Shown here piece after piece: positions 22,938 to 39,387 of a stretch of 64,000 nt of DNA. The first letter of the stretch is position 1. Every line of letters begins with the position of its first letter. The stretch comes from Persicaria tinctoria (taxonomy: Eukaryota > Streptophyta > Magnoliopsida > Caryophyllales > Polygonaceae). A program made the translations under genes and the position numbers. The notes under the pieces were generated by a model, which did no database searches, was not told where the DNA came from, and was given only the letters and a program-made list of their open reading frames with translations. The stretch spans positions 24,268,475 through 24,332,474 of the forward strand of contig JBANSL010000009.1 in assembly GCA_037127255.1 (NCBI GenBank). The letters run 5' to 3'.

Positions 22938-23551
22938 TGACGAAACCCATTTTTTCAGAAACCCGTGTCGGCGGGTTCGGGATCAAGTTGCACGCGGGCG
23001 AGCTCAGACGATCGGGCTTACCTGAGACGCGCGATGAGATTACCGTCGGTGCACCCAAACCTGTGCCGATCCTAGCTCAAGCCACTTGCGGAAAACCGTC
23101 CTCCTTGCAGGGCTCCATCAAGTGTCAGTCTAGCCGAGACTAATCCCGCTTTAGAAGGGGGGCTCATGGCCAGGGAATCCGGCCTAAGCCTAATGAGATT
23201 CCAGTTTCCGACCTCTAATAATGAGGCCTCGACATCTTATTTATAGTACTAAGACTCCTTCATGCAAGCCCATTTGTCGCCAAGTGTCATATGCCTCATC
23301 ACATGTGGGTGGGGGGCATGAATGCCAAGTGTCACATGCCCCATCACATGTGGGTGGGGGGCATGAATGCCAAGTGTCATGACAAACATCTTGGAGCCAC
23401 GGGCGGTTTATCGTCCGCGGACGTCTTAAGTCTGTACCTCGATTTGTATTTGCCCATTCTTCATGCTTATAAGGTTCTATTTGTATAGAGGGGAACCTTT
23501 ATTTATTTATGATATTTGTTAATATCATTATTTATATTTCGAGCATCATCA
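22938..23551 (-). repeat. 3' LTR (left copy) of the array-bearing element
   Basis: 614 bp, boundaries set by comparison with 29402-30015 and by the TGTAT duplication. It contains a tandem duplication of about 45 bp (CATCACATGTGGGTGGGGGG and following) at about 23297-23385, present in both LTRs. Confidence 0.92.
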
Positions 23552-23649
23552 CAGCTCCTCGAATTTCAGTTAAGTCGTGACTAAACTAGGTTCGATAATG
23601 ATGCGTCATATGCACATATTTCTCATTCAAGACGGGCTTAGTTTTATTT

Positions 23650-25300
23650 CCGTGAGCTTATAAAGGAGGCCCTCTGTCACTCGAGAGAGATTTAGTTTAA
23701 ACTCTCATAAGAGTTATCTCCGCGAGCTTACAAAGCTACCAACGGAGGCTCTCTGTCATTCGAGAGGGACTTAGTTTAAACTCGTTTAAGAGTTATCTCC
23801 GCGAGCTTACAAAGCTACCAGCGGATGCCCTCTACCACTCGAGAGAGACTCGGTTTATACTCATTTTAAGAGTTATCTCCGCAAGCTTACAAAGCTACCA
23901 GCGGAGGCCCTCCGTTACTCGAGAGGGACTTAGTTTACACTCGTTTAAGAGTTATCTCCGCGAGCTTACAAAGCTACCAGCGGAGGCCCTCTGTCACTCG
24001 AGAGGGACTTAGTTTATACTCGTTTAAGAGTTATCTCCGCGAGCTTACAAAGCTACCAGCAGAGGCCCTCTGCCACTTGAGAGGGACTCAATTTATACTC
24101 GTTTAAGAGTTATCTCCGCGAGCTTACAAAGCTACCAACGGAGACCCTCTATCACTCGAGAGGGACTTAGTTTATACTGGTTTAAGAGTTATCTCTGCGA
24201 GCTTACAAAGCTACCAGCGGAGGCCCTCCGTTACTCAAGAGGGACTTAGTTTACACTCGTTTAAGAGTTATATCTGCGTGCTTACAAAGCTACCAGCGGA
24301 GGTCCTCCGTTACTCGAGAGGGACTTAGTTTATACTCGTTTAAGAGTTATCTCCGCGAGCTTACAAAGCTACCCGCGGAGGCCCTCCGTTACTCGAGAGG
24401 AACTTAGTTTACACTTGTTTAAGAGTTATCTCCGCGAGCTTACATAGCTACCAGCGGAGGTCCTTTGTCACTCGAGAGGGACTTAGTTTATACTCGTTTA
24501 AGAGTTATCTCCGCGAGCTTACAAAGCTACCAGCGGAGGCCCTCTATCACTCGAGAGGGACTTAGTTTATACTCGTTTAAGAGTTATCTCTGCGAGCTTA
24601 CAAAGCTACCAGCGGAGGCCTTCCGTTACTCGAGAGGGACTTAGTTTACACTCGTTTAAGAGTTATCTCTGCGAGCTTATAAAGCTACCAGCGGAGGCCC
24701 TCCGTTACTCGAGAGGGACTTAGTTTACACTCACTTAAGAGTTATATCTGCGTGCTTACAAAGCTACCAGCGGAGGACCTCCGTTCCTCGAGAGGGACTT
24801 AGTTTATACTCGTTTAAGAGTTATCTCCGCGAGCTTACAAAGCTACCAGCGGAGGCCCTCCGTTACTCGAGAGGGACTTAGGTAACACTCGTTTAAGAGT
24901 TATCTCTGCGAGTTTACAAAGCTACCAGCGGAGGCCCTCTGTCACTCGAGAGGGACTTAGTTTATACTCGTTTAAGAGTTATCTCCGCGAGCTTACAAAG
25001 CTACCAGCGGAGGTCGTCTGTCACTCGAGAGGGACTTAGTTTATACTCGTTTAAGAGTTATCCCTGCGAGCTTACAAAGCTACCAGCGGAGGCCCTCCGT
25101 TCCTCGAGAGGGACTTAGTTTACACTCGATTAAGAGTTATATCCGCGTGCTTACAAAGCTACCAGCGGAGGCCATCCGTTACTCGAGAGGGACTTACTTT
25201 ACACTCGTTTAAGAGTTATCTCCGCGAGCTTACAAAGCTAGCAGCGGAGGCCCTCTGTCACTAGAGAGGGACTTAGTTTATACTCGTTTAAGCCGTTACT
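23650..25300. repeat. Tandem array A, about 21 copies of a 79-bp unit
   Basis: Unit built on GTTATCTCCGCGAGCTTACA, AAGCTACCAGCGGAGGCCCT and CACTCGAGAGGGACTTAGTT. The marker GTTATC recurs at 23713, 23792, 23872, 23951, 24030, 24109, 24188 and so on to 25215, giving a 79-bp period. Units differ by a few substitutions. The same unit makes up the separate array at 33628-38232. Confidence 0.97.
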
Positions 25301-25879
25301 CGAGTCGAGCTTTCCAGCTACGAGCAGGAGGCTTTCAGGTGTCATTACTCTTAAATATTACAGGTGTGGTGAACCTCTGTAGGGGATTTAAGCATATGTG
25401 GGGGAAAGACCCATAAATTTGGAGCTTCAGGTACGCATATTTTGGTGGCGATGTACTATATTCGCGCCCATGCTTGCTATGATCTCTCCAGTTTAGCTCT
25501 TATGATGCAAGGTTTTTCTGATTTGTGCATGTGAGTTTCTCATCCTCATTTCTGTTGGTAACTTGCTTTGTTTGTGATTCTTATTTTTAATATAGAATAT
25601 ATCATCTCTTAATGAGGAGCTTAGTAGGCTTTGCGAATGAGACTTTAAACTACTAGCGACATTAAATTTGCATATTAATGAGCTTGCGATCTCGATCGTC
25701 CATCCTCCTTCCTTGAAGTGTTGTTAGGCCCAGGGTGTCTACGTATGGACAGACAACATCCCCAATCATGGAGCTAACCGTATTGCATGATATTCCACTT
25801 GATTTGGTCAGACCGAGTTCAGTCTCTGCGGACGATTTGTGGAAAAGGAAGGCAAGTTCTATGACCGGATACTTGATGC
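25301..25879. other. Unique spacer between arrays A and B
   Basis: No coding region. At its right end (about 25860-25905) is a unit with array-C features (CAAGCTCCAGCGTC) leading into array B. Confidence 0.7.
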
Positions 25880-28606
25880 GCAGCAAGCTCCAGCGTCCTG
25901 GGACTTAATAAAATATTCGATCCGGGAGGCTCATGCTACGACCGGATGCCCGACGCGGAGCAAGATCACGCGTCCTGGGTCTTAATAAAATATTCGATCT
26001 GGGAGGCTCATGCTACACTCGGATGCCCGACGCGGAGCAAGATCATGCGTCGTGGGTCCTAATAAAATATTCGATCCGGGAGGCTCATGTTACGATTGGA
26101 TGCCCGACGTAAAGCAAGATCACGCGTCCTGGGTCTTAATAAAATATTCGATCCGGGAGGCTCATGCTACGACCGGATGCCCGACGCGGAGCAAGATCAC
26201 GCGTCCTGGGTAAAATATTCGATCCGGGAGGCTCATGCTACGACCGGATGCCCGACGCAGAGTAAGATCACGCGTCCTAGGTCTTAATAAAATCTTCGAT
26301 CCGGGAGGCTCATGCTACGACCGGATGCCCGACGCGGAACAAGATCACGCGTCCTGGGTCTTAATAAAATATTCGATCCGGGAGGCTCATGCTACGACCA
26401 GATGCCCGACGGGGAGTAAGATCACGCGTCCTGAGTCTTAATAAAATATTCGATCCGGGAGGCTCATGCTACGACCGAATGTCCGACACGGAGCAAGATC
26501 ACGCGTCCTGGGTCTTAATAAAATATTTGATCCGGGAGGCTCAAGCTACGACCGGATGCCCGACGCGGAGCAAGATCACGCGTCCTGGGTAAAATATTCG
26601 ATCTGGGAGGCTCATGCTACGACTGGATGCCCGACGCTGAGAAAGATCACGCGTCCTGGGTCATAATAAAATATTCGGTCCGGGAGGCTTATGCTACGTC
26701 CGGATACCGGACGCGGAGCAAGATCACGCATCCTGGCTAAAATATTCGATCCGGGAGGCTCATGCTACAAACGGATACCCGACGCGTAGCAAGATCACGC
26801 GTCCTGCATCTTAATAAAATATTCGATCTGGGAGGCTCATGCTACGACCTGATGCCCGACGCGGAGCAAGATCACGCGCCCCGGTTCTTAATAAAATATT
26901 CGATCCGGGAGGCTCATGCTACGACCGGATACCCGACGCGGAGCAACATCACACGTCCTGGGTCTTAATAAAATATTCGATCTGGGAGGCTAATGCTACG
27001 ACCGGATGCCTGCCGCGGAGCAAGATCACGCGTCCCCGGTAAAATATTCGATCCGGGAGGCTCATGCTACGACCGGATGCCCGACGCGGAGCAAGATCAT
27101 GCGTCTTGGGTCTTAATAAAATATTCGATCCGGGAGGCTCATGCTACGACCGGATGCCCGACGCGGAGCAAGATCATGCGTCTTGGGTCTTAATAAAATA
27201 TTCGATCCGGGAGGCTCATGCTACGACCGGATGCCCGACGCGGAGCAAAATCACGCGTTCTGGGTCTTAATAAAATATTCAATCCGGGAGGCTCATGCTA
27301 CACCCGGATGCCCGACGCGGAGCAAGATCACGCGTCCTGGGTCTTAATAAAATATTCGATCCGGGAGGCTCATGCTACGATCGGATGCCCGACACGGAGC
27401 AAGATCACGCGTCCTGGGTAAAATATTCGATCCGGGAGGCTCATGCTACGACGGGATGCCCGACGCGGAGCAAGATCACGCGTCTTGGGTAAAATATTCG
27501 ATCCGGGAGGCTCATGCTACGACCGGATGCCCGACGCAGAGCAAGATCACGCGTCCTGGGTCATAATAAAATATTCGATCCAGGAGGCTCATGCTACGAT
27601 CGGATGCCCGATGCGGAGCAAGATCACGCGTCCTGGGTCTTAATAAAATATTCGATCCGGGAGGCTCATGCTAACACTGGATGCCCGACGTGGAGCAAGA
27701 TCACGTGTCCTAGGAAAAATATTCGATCCGGGAGGCTCATGCTACGACCGGATGCCAGACGCTGAGCAAGATCCCGCGACCTGGGTCATAATAAAATATT
27801 CGATCCGGGAGGCTCATGCTACGACCGGTTGACCGACGTGGGGCAAGATCACGCGTCTTGGATAAAATATTCGATCCGGGAGGCTCATGCTACAACCGGA
27901 TGCCCGACGCGGAGCAAGATCACGCGTCCTGGGTCTTAATAAAATATTCGATCCGGGAGGCTCATGCTACGACCTGATGCCCGACGCGGAGCAAGATCAC
28001 GCGTCCTGGGTCTTAATAAAATATTCGATCTGGGAGGCTCATGCTACGACCGGATGCCCGACGCAGAGCAAGATCACGCGTCCTGGGTCTTAATAAAATA
28101 TTCGATCCGGGAGGCTAATGCTACGACCGGATGCCCGACGTGGAGCAAGATCACGCATCCTGGGTAAAACATTCGATCCGGGAGGCTCTTGCTACGACCG
28201 GATGCCTGACGCGGAGCAAGATCACACGTCTTGGGTCATAATAAAATATTCGATCCGGGAGGCTCATGCTACGACCGGATGCCCGACGCGGAGCAAGATC
28301 GCGCGTCCTGGGTCTTAATAAAATATTCAATCCGGAAGGCTCATGCTACGACCAGATGCCCGACGCGGAGCAAGATCACGGGTCCTGGGTCTTAATAAAA
28401 TATTCGATCCGGGAGGCTCATGCTACGACCGGATGCCCGACACGGAGCAAGATCACGCATCCTGGGTAAAATATTCGATCCGGGAGGCTCATGCTACGAC
28501 CGAATGCCCGACGCGGAGCAAGATCACGCGTCCTGGGTAAAATATTTGATCTGGGAGGCTCATGCTACGACCTGATGCCCGACGCAGAGCAAGATCACGC
28601 GTCCAA
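25880..28606. repeat. Tandem array B, about 36 copies of 77- and 71-bp units
   Basis: Unit built on AAATATTCGATCCGGGAGGC, TCATGCTACGACCGGATGCC and CGACGCGGAGCAAGATCACG. Distances between equivalent ATG positions are 77 (for example 26010, 26087; 27064, 27141, 27218, 27295, 27372) or 71 (26993 to 27064; 27372, 27443, 27514). The short form lacks six bases of GGGTCTTAATAAAAT. The string of 64-68-residue open frames here is only the repeat read in successive frames. Confidence 0.97.
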
Positions 28607-28966
28607 GGACTTCAAGTATAGTCCGGGAGCTCAATGCGTCCACCGGTTGTCCGGCGCGGAACAAGCTCCAGCGTCATAGGACTTCAAGTATAGTCCGGGA
28701 GCTCAATGCGTCCACCGGATGTCCGACGCGGAGCAAGCTCCAACGTCATAGGACTTCAAGTATAGTCCGGGAGCTCAATGCGTCCACCGGTTGTCCGGCG
28801 CGGAACAAGCTCCAGCGTCATAGGACTTCAAGTATAGTCCGGGAGCTCAATGCGTCCACCGGTTGTCCGACGCGGAGCAAGCTCCAGCGTCATAGGACTT
28901 CAAGTATAGTCTGGGAGCTCAATGCGTCCACCGGTTGTCCGACGCGGAACAGGCTCCAACGCTGAG
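28607..28966. repeat. Tandem array C, five copies of a 72-bp unit related to B
   Basis: GGACTTCAAGTATAGTCCGG begins units at 28607, 28679, 28751, 28823 and 28895 (72-bp steps). The unit aligns with array B over GGGAG.CTCA..., ACCGG.TG.CCG.CGCGGA.CAAG and GCGTC, so B and C are diverged subfamilies. Confidence 0.95.
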
Positions 28967-29382
28967 GGACTTATAACTAATCTCAATGTATTATGCTACA
29001 ACTAGTAACTATAATACATAACTAAGGTATTACAACCATTCTTGCAAATAACCTGTATGTAATCATGTATATGCGATACAAAGGCATTATGCAGTTGGTA
29101 AATATATGTATATTAGAACATCAATCTATAGGCACCGCATAAAGTAAGCGTACTCGTATCTGTAACGAGTTAAAAATGCAAGTGGTAATACGTACTTAAA
29201 ATGCAGCTACTGGGCACTTTACTATATATGTTCGAAATAGTGAAGGCTTATCTTTCAAGGAATCGAATTCCTCTTCGAGCTACTAGTGTTGTCGATAAGT
29301 CAAAATTTGTAATTTTGGGACATTTATCAAAGTAAGATAGACATATTACTTACCTTGAAATATTACCTCTTAGCGTAAGGAG
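28967..29382. other. Unique leader region next to the PBS
   Basis: About 415 bp of non-repetitive sequence between array C and the PBS. No gag start or other coding region is seen on the minus strand, where gag would begin. Confidence 0.7.
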
Positions 29383-29400
29383 TCCCCACAGACAGCGCCA
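29383..29400 (-). other. Primer-binding site of the array-bearing element
   Basis: Minus-strand TGGCGCTGTCTGTGGGGA, one base from the LTR end. It resembles the TGGCGCCGTCTGTGGG sites of Tat-type plant gypsy elements with one substitution. Confidence 0.8.
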
Positions 29401-29401
29401 A

Positions 29402-30015
29402 TGACGAAACCCGTTTTTTCAGAAACCCGTGTCGGCGGGTTCGGGATCAAGTTGCATGTGGGCGATCTCAGACGATCGGGCTTACCTGAGACGCGCGATG
29501 AGATTACCGTCGGCGTACCCAAACTTGTGCCGATCCTAGCTCAAGCCACTTGCAGACAACCGTCCTCCCTGCAGGGCTCCATCAAGTGTCGGTCTAGCCG
29601 AGACTAATCCCGCTTTAGAAGGGGGGCTCATGGCTAGGGAACCCTGCCTAAGCCTAATGAGATTCCAATTTCCGACCTCTAATAATGAGGCCTCGACATC
29701 TTGTTTATAGTACCAAGACTCCCTCATGCAAGCCCATTTGTCGCCAAGTGTCACATGCCTCATCACATGTGGGTGGGGGGCATGAATGCCAAGTGTCACA
29801 TGCCCCATCACATGTGGGTGGGGGGCATGAATGCCAAGTGTCATGGCAAACATCTTGGAGCCACGGGCGGTTTATCATCCGCGGACGTCTTAAGTATGTA
29901 ACTCGATTTGTATTTGCTCATTCTTCATGCTTATAAGGTTCTATTTGTATAGTGGGAAACCTTTATTTATTTATGATATTTGTTAATATCATTATTTATA
30001 TTTCGGGCATCATCA
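29402..30015 (-). repeat. 5' LTR (right copy) of the array-bearing element
   Basis: 614 bp, same length as the left copy, with the same internal 45-bp duplication (about 29761-29850). Confidence 0.92.
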
Positions 30016-30119
30016 TGTATATTTTTCCGATGACAGTTATTTGTGATAATTATTTTGGTGACAGTTGACTTTTTTTATAACATTTTATTTTTTTTCTAGG
30101 ACATTAACGAAATTTTTTC

Positions 30120-30700
30120 TGGTACTAGTGAACACTGTCACCAGCCTATTGTCATCAATTACAGAACATTGTCATCAACTACAAAACATTGTCATTGACT
30201 TTTTGTCACCTACTATAAAATATTGTCACCACCGATTTTTACTAACTACATACTATCACCAACTACAAAATATTGTCACCAACTTATTGTCAACCACTAC
30301 GAAATACTATCATCAAATTATTTTCACTAACAAGTGAAAACTATCACCAAACATTGTCACAAACCGATTGCCACCAACTTAAAAACATTGTCACCAATCT
30401 ATTATCCCTAAACAGAGAACAATATCACCACCCCTATTGTCACCGACCTACTTTAGTAATTTGTTGTCACCAACAATAAAATAGTGTCATCAACCTATTG
30501 TCATCAAAATATTGTTTCAACAAATATTTGTCACCAAGACCATGTAATCACAAAAAAAATCACCATACTAAATATCACCAAGATAGTAATTTATTTCCAC
30601 CAATGACAAAACATTATACATAAAGGCTAGAGTGACTAAAACTAAGCAGACAGTAATCTATTGTCACCAATGACAAAATATTGTCACCAAACCGAAACTC
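30120..30700. repeat. Degenerate minisatellite, ATTGTCACCAACTACAAAA type
   Basis: More than twenty occurrences of TGTCA(C/T)CA spaced about 18-30 bases, with ACTACAAAATATTGTCACCA as the clearest unit. It lies inside the Pack-MULE-like element. Confidence 0.8.
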
Positions 30701-30830
30701 CATCCTCAAATATCATTCAACAAAATATGATCTAGATCGATTCAAGCTGTCATTGATGATTCCGTAGACTTTAGCTACATAAATTTCTAACTTAAACAAG
30801 CAATGATAACCTTGTTTTCCTGCAATTTCT

Positions 30831-31259
30831 CTAACCACAATGGGCCTGCAATTCCACAAATTGAACAAAACAACAAATTGAACAAAACCAGGCCCCCGTT
30901 GTTGGCACCGCTGAAACCAGGCATCGCGTGTACCGCCGGAGAAAATCCTCCTCACATGCGCTAGATTTCGCCAGGTCCACCGCAGTCTCGCCAGCGAGGT
31001 ACTCCATGTGGAGATTCTGGTATTCTATTCCTTGTGTTATGGTACGGTCATTTCCATAGTAATCAACGATGAAAGGCGACGAGAGTGACTTGAGGATGGA
31101 GATTTCGTTCTTGATTGCATCCACCTGCGACGCCGGAGTGAAACTCATCGAAACCGATTTAACGGCGAAGACGTGGCTGTTGTGGCGGTCGAATTTAACG
31201 CTGACTGTGACAAACTTCCATATGCGAGTACTTGGCATGAAGCGTGGAGGTAGAACCAT
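30831..31259 (-). pseudogene. MAPKKK-like protein-kinase fragment (N-lobe)
   Basis: From an ATG at 31259 the minus strand encodes MVLPPRFMPSTRIWKF, then the kinase N-lobe: VFAVKSV with the ATP-binding Lys, KNEISILKSLSSPFIVDYYG with the helix-C Glu, a hinge-like NLHMEYLAGE, and EEDFLRRYTRCL. The open frame then diverges before the HRD catalytic loop. The glycine-rich loop is absent at the N-terminus. The pattern resembles small plant MAPKKK (MEKK-type) kinases. The lack of the catalytic loop and activation segment means it cannot be an active kinase. It sits in the Pack-MULE-like element together with a piece of a different kinase, so capture is the likely origin. Confidence 0.7.
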
Positions 31260-31599
31260 GTAGGATCCACTGATTCGAAGGTTCTAAGCTACCTTGATAT
31301 GATAGCCCCAAAGGGAAATAGGATCCCCCAACTTACGGCGTTCAATACCCCATGAATCTGATACATAAGCAACAAAACCCTACAATCAGATGAAACCAAC
31401 AATTCAGAGTCAATTCAATTAAACAAGCCAAAATTCAGGAAAAAGAACTTAAGATGAAGGAAATTTCAGTTTGAATTTCGGTATCTTGGCATCAATTTCA
31501 AAAATCTGACAATCAATTAAGAAACCTACGTTTTTCTTCTTCGTACGCTCACCCATGCCGCCGGAAGACTCTGTCGTTGCAAACTTCCCTTCCCGATCT

Positions 31600-31735
31600 G
31601 GAGGCCGTCGTGACGGATTTGATCGGAGACGGCGCTGAGACCAAAATCGGAGACATTCAAATCATCGTTCTCGTCGAATAGGAGATTCTCGGGCTTCAAA
31701 TCGGAGACCTTCAAATTAATCACCGTTCTCGTCGA
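31600..31735 (-). pseudogene. CIPK-like kinase fragment (catalytic loop and activation segment)
   Basis: The minus strand encodes [15 protein letters not shown] and [19 protein letters not shown], the catalytic loop end, DFG motif and the start of the activation loop typical of CBL-interacting protein kinases. Immediately upstream an imperfect duplicate of the same stretch (TTCGACGAGAACG... and GGTCTCCGATTT) is seen. The frame then changes to unrelated residues. It is a short piece, not a gene, and from a different kinase class than the neighbouring MAPKKK-like fragment. Confidence 0.75.
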
Positions 31736-31907
31736 TCCAGTACAGAATTGAGGATATATAACGGAGTAGTTTGTTTTCTTTTATTAAAGAAAGGGTAGTT
31801 TGGGGTTTAATAAAAAAATATAGATACTTCCTTAATTATCCTACTAAAATGGACAATTAATTCATTAGACTTTGTAAATGGATATTTGACAAAAAATTTC
31901 CAAACCA

Positions 31908-33430
31908 ATAAGATAATACAAAATAATATTATAGCAATCCCTCTTGGATCACCTTCCCTAAATACCACCTTATGACAAACCTCGCCTGGAAAATCCAATG
32001 GGATAAAAATTAGGACCAAGATAAATAATACAGATGACATTCGATACACTTTAATGATATTGTCTCGTTAAAAACTTTGTTAGGAAAACTCAGTGGGACA
32101 AAACCTGATTGAAGGGAAAAGGAGTGTAGTGCATGTATACTTTCCCTGAATTCAACATCATTCTTGTAGTCTTCTTATTTTGATAAGCCCTTTAAACTTC
32201 TTGATAACACTGACTTTATGAGTTGGATGGTCGAGCTAGTCTCAACATTGTCTTTGATGTGTACAAGCCGAAATGTATTCATATAGCACAATTGACTTCG
32301 ACGCGCTTGACTTCCATGTCTTAGTGTTGAGATGCTTCAATGCACAAGCATAAGGTACTTTAAGACTTAATGTGCTCATCCTTCCTCGTATGATCTAGGA
32401 GACCTGTTATATTAAATGGTGCATAAGTTGCCTCATTAAAAATCTTACCTTGGAAAAACCTAATGGGATAAAAACTAAGATTAAGGAAAAAAAATAGTAC
32501 AACTTTTTATGGTACTTTGAGACCTAATTTCAACACTTTCACGATTATAAATACTTCAAGTACTTTTATAAGGATCTTTAATCAATTGTCTATAACGAGG
32601 CTGCTTTGATATTAATGTTTGAGGCACTTTGGATCATTCCATCCTTCTCATTCATATTCAATTATCAATATATGGGTATACAACTACCACGCCCATCAGT
32701 TACACTTGAATTGTAGTCATTTATTAACAACCAAAATTACATCACTGTTGGTGAATTTTCTCATATAGCCCATGACAGACTTTTGTACAATCAACTTGTT
32801 CTATATTTGCTTTTGTATGAACACGCATTTAAAAACATTTTATATTACACTTTTTGGTGTTGAAAATATGGGTTCAAAAACATCATGCTTGAAGAATCCA
32901 TCTTTGTATGAATTGTTTTTTTTTTTCTAGCTCTTTACAATCATTTCGATGTCAGTATATCCTTTATATATATCTAATGATCATCATATTCTCATGGGTT
33001 CTTTTCACTTCTAGGGAATGATATACTAATAGCCTAGTGATCTACAACATTTCCAATGTATTTGAGAATCACTTGATATTCATTGAGTTGGAGTTACTTC
33101 TGGAACTTTCTAAATAAGCTAGTGTAATTTATGTGACTTAACTTTGTCACTTTTATGGCTTTCGTAAATGCTTGTTTGTTAAACCATACAGTACACTCAT
33201 TTCATCTATTGAACTTTTAGTTCACTTGTATTCATATGCGAATCTAAAATAATAGATAAGTTACTTCCATGCATGCAATCTCTTTCTTAACAGTCTAACT
33301 TTCTTTTACATAAATATCGAACATTTGGTCACCATTATGAAACTCTAGAAATTTTATATCAATAAGGAGTCAAACCTCATGAATTATTCAACTTCTTTAT
33401 GGTCTCATTTTAGTTCATTTTGCGAAGGAG
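31908..33430. other. Non-coding retroelement-like sequence, no gene
   Basis: Contains three diverged copies of a phrase of the kind 'CCTCGTTAAAAA..TT...GGAAAA.CC.A.TGGGA.AAAA' at about 31979, 32063 and 32425. Similar phrases occur in untranslated parts of plant copia elements. No terminus or reading frame supports a classification. Confidence 0.4.
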
Positions 33431-33433
33431 GCC

Positions 33434-33477
33434 TAACAACAAGAACAACAACAACAACAACAATAACAAAAACAACC

Positions 33478-33520
<43 letters not shown>

Positions 33521-33626
33521 CCACGACGACGACGACGACGACAACAACGACGACAACAACGACGACAACAACGACGACGACGACAACTACAACAACGACA
33601 ACAACAACGAAAACAACAACGACAAC
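33434..33626. repeat. (ACA)n / (ACG)n trinucleotide tract
   Basis: About 190 bp of ACA with ACG interspersions, running directly into the 79-bp satellite. Its frames give poly-Thr and poly-Asn/Asp, which are not taken as proteins. Confidence 0.95.
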
Positions 33627-33627
33627 A

Positions 33628-38526
<4,899 letters not shown>

Positions 38527-38890
38527 TGTTAGCAGGAAAGCATGGTGAAGGAAACGTTGCACATGACTAGTGTTCACAAAGGTTCTCCCTTCTAATCAAC
38601 AAAATCTTCTTCTCTCCAAGCTCGGATTGTTTCACCCTCCAGGTTGCGGGGGCCTATTGGATACCTCTTCTGACGACACCAAGGTGAGGAAGAAGGGTTG
38701 ATCGATGCCAAAATCAGATCACCAGAGCTTCGGTTAGAAGGTTGTTAGGAGTAGATGTTTCTCTTGTAACTACTAGGGAGTTAGTGGTAGTGGATCTCCT
38801 CTATAAATACAGATTGTTCATTGTGCTTTGTAATCAAGAAATTCAGTTCAATAAACACAATTTTCTCCTCTTCGTTTCTCTTAGTTACCA
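38527..38890 (+). repeat. 5' LTR of the second copia element
   Basis: TGTTAGCAGG... to ...TTAGTTACCA directly before the PBS; TATA box TATAAATA at 38802-38809. The right part is confirmed by the homologous remnant at 53412-53574; the left border rests on TGTTA alone and is less certain. Confidence 0.65.
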
Positions 38891-38922
38891 TGGTATCAGT
38901 CGGGAATTTCTCTTCTTGATCC

Positions 38923-39334
38923 ATGGCGTTTGAGAAAGTGCAAGATCCTCGTTTCCCTCCTCCCAATCCAATTGATCCCCTTAGCGAGCTCTTCCTTCAA
39001 AATTACAATCATCCAAGCTATATTCTCTCCACGAATCTGCTTGATGGCCGGAATTTTCACCATTGGAAGCGTTCAGTTGTAGTTTCGCTTCGAGCGAAGA
39101 ACAAGATGGGATTAGTCACTGGTTCGTGTCGTCCTCCTTCTGATAATCAACTTCTTCTGATGTAGTGGGAAAGATGCAACAACATGGTGATGTCTTGGCT
39201 CATTCACTCTGTCAACAAGAACATCGCCGAATCCATTTTGTATTGCCAATCTGCCTCGCAGATCTAGAAGGAGCTTTCTACAAGATTTGGTAAGCCCAAT
39301 CGCACTCGAATTTTTCAGGGGCAACGTGATCTCA

Positions 39335-39387
<53 letters not shown>

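Larger units (their letters stand above)
22938..30015 (-). mobile_element. Coding-free LTR retrotransposon filled with tandem arrays (Tat/Ogre-like)
   Basis: 7078 bp with two 614-bp LTRs (22938-23551 and 29402-30015) and a perfect target duplication TGTAT (22933-22937 and 30016-30020). It lies on the minus strand: LTR TGATGATGC...GTCA, then the PBS TGGCGCTGTCTGTGGGGA (29383-29400), of the type used by Tat/Ogre-like gypsy elements; a purine tract CGAGGAGCTG (23552-23561) abuts the 3' LTR. The interior has no gag or pol. It consists of three tandem arrays (23650-25300, about 25880-28606, 28607-28966) and about 1 kb of unique sequence. LTRs differ by roughly 4 percent by eye, so it is older than the Sirevirus. 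Confidence 0.9.
22691..31907 (-). mobile_element. Pack-MULE-like element carrying kinase-gene pieces (split by an LTR element)
   Basis: Degenerate terminal inverted repeats of roughly 100 bp: left from about 22691 (GGTTAAATTTGGTGAATATCCATTTA order, then AATTAAGTAAATGTCTATTTTTTT and TACCCCTCTTTCCC) and right ending about 31907, whose complement reads GGTTTGG...CAAATATCCATTTA, GATAATTAAGGAAGTATCTAT and ACTACCCTTTC. Removing the inserted LTR element leaves about 2.1 kb holding fragments of two different protein-kinase genes and a GTCACCAAC-type minisatellite. Long TIRs around host gene pieces define Pack-MULEs. A 9-bp target duplication was not found, so Mutator identity is tentative. Confidence 0.5.

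Noticed and set aside
25990..28680. A series of 62-83-codon open frames, all similar
   Set aside because: They are the 77/71-bp tandem repeat read in successive frames. Unit lengths are not multiples of three, so no continuous protein is possible.
23650..28966. CRISPR-like array of regularly spaced repeats
   Set aside because: Units are contiguous with no unique spacers, and the sequence is plant nuclear DNA. These are satellite-type tandem arrays.
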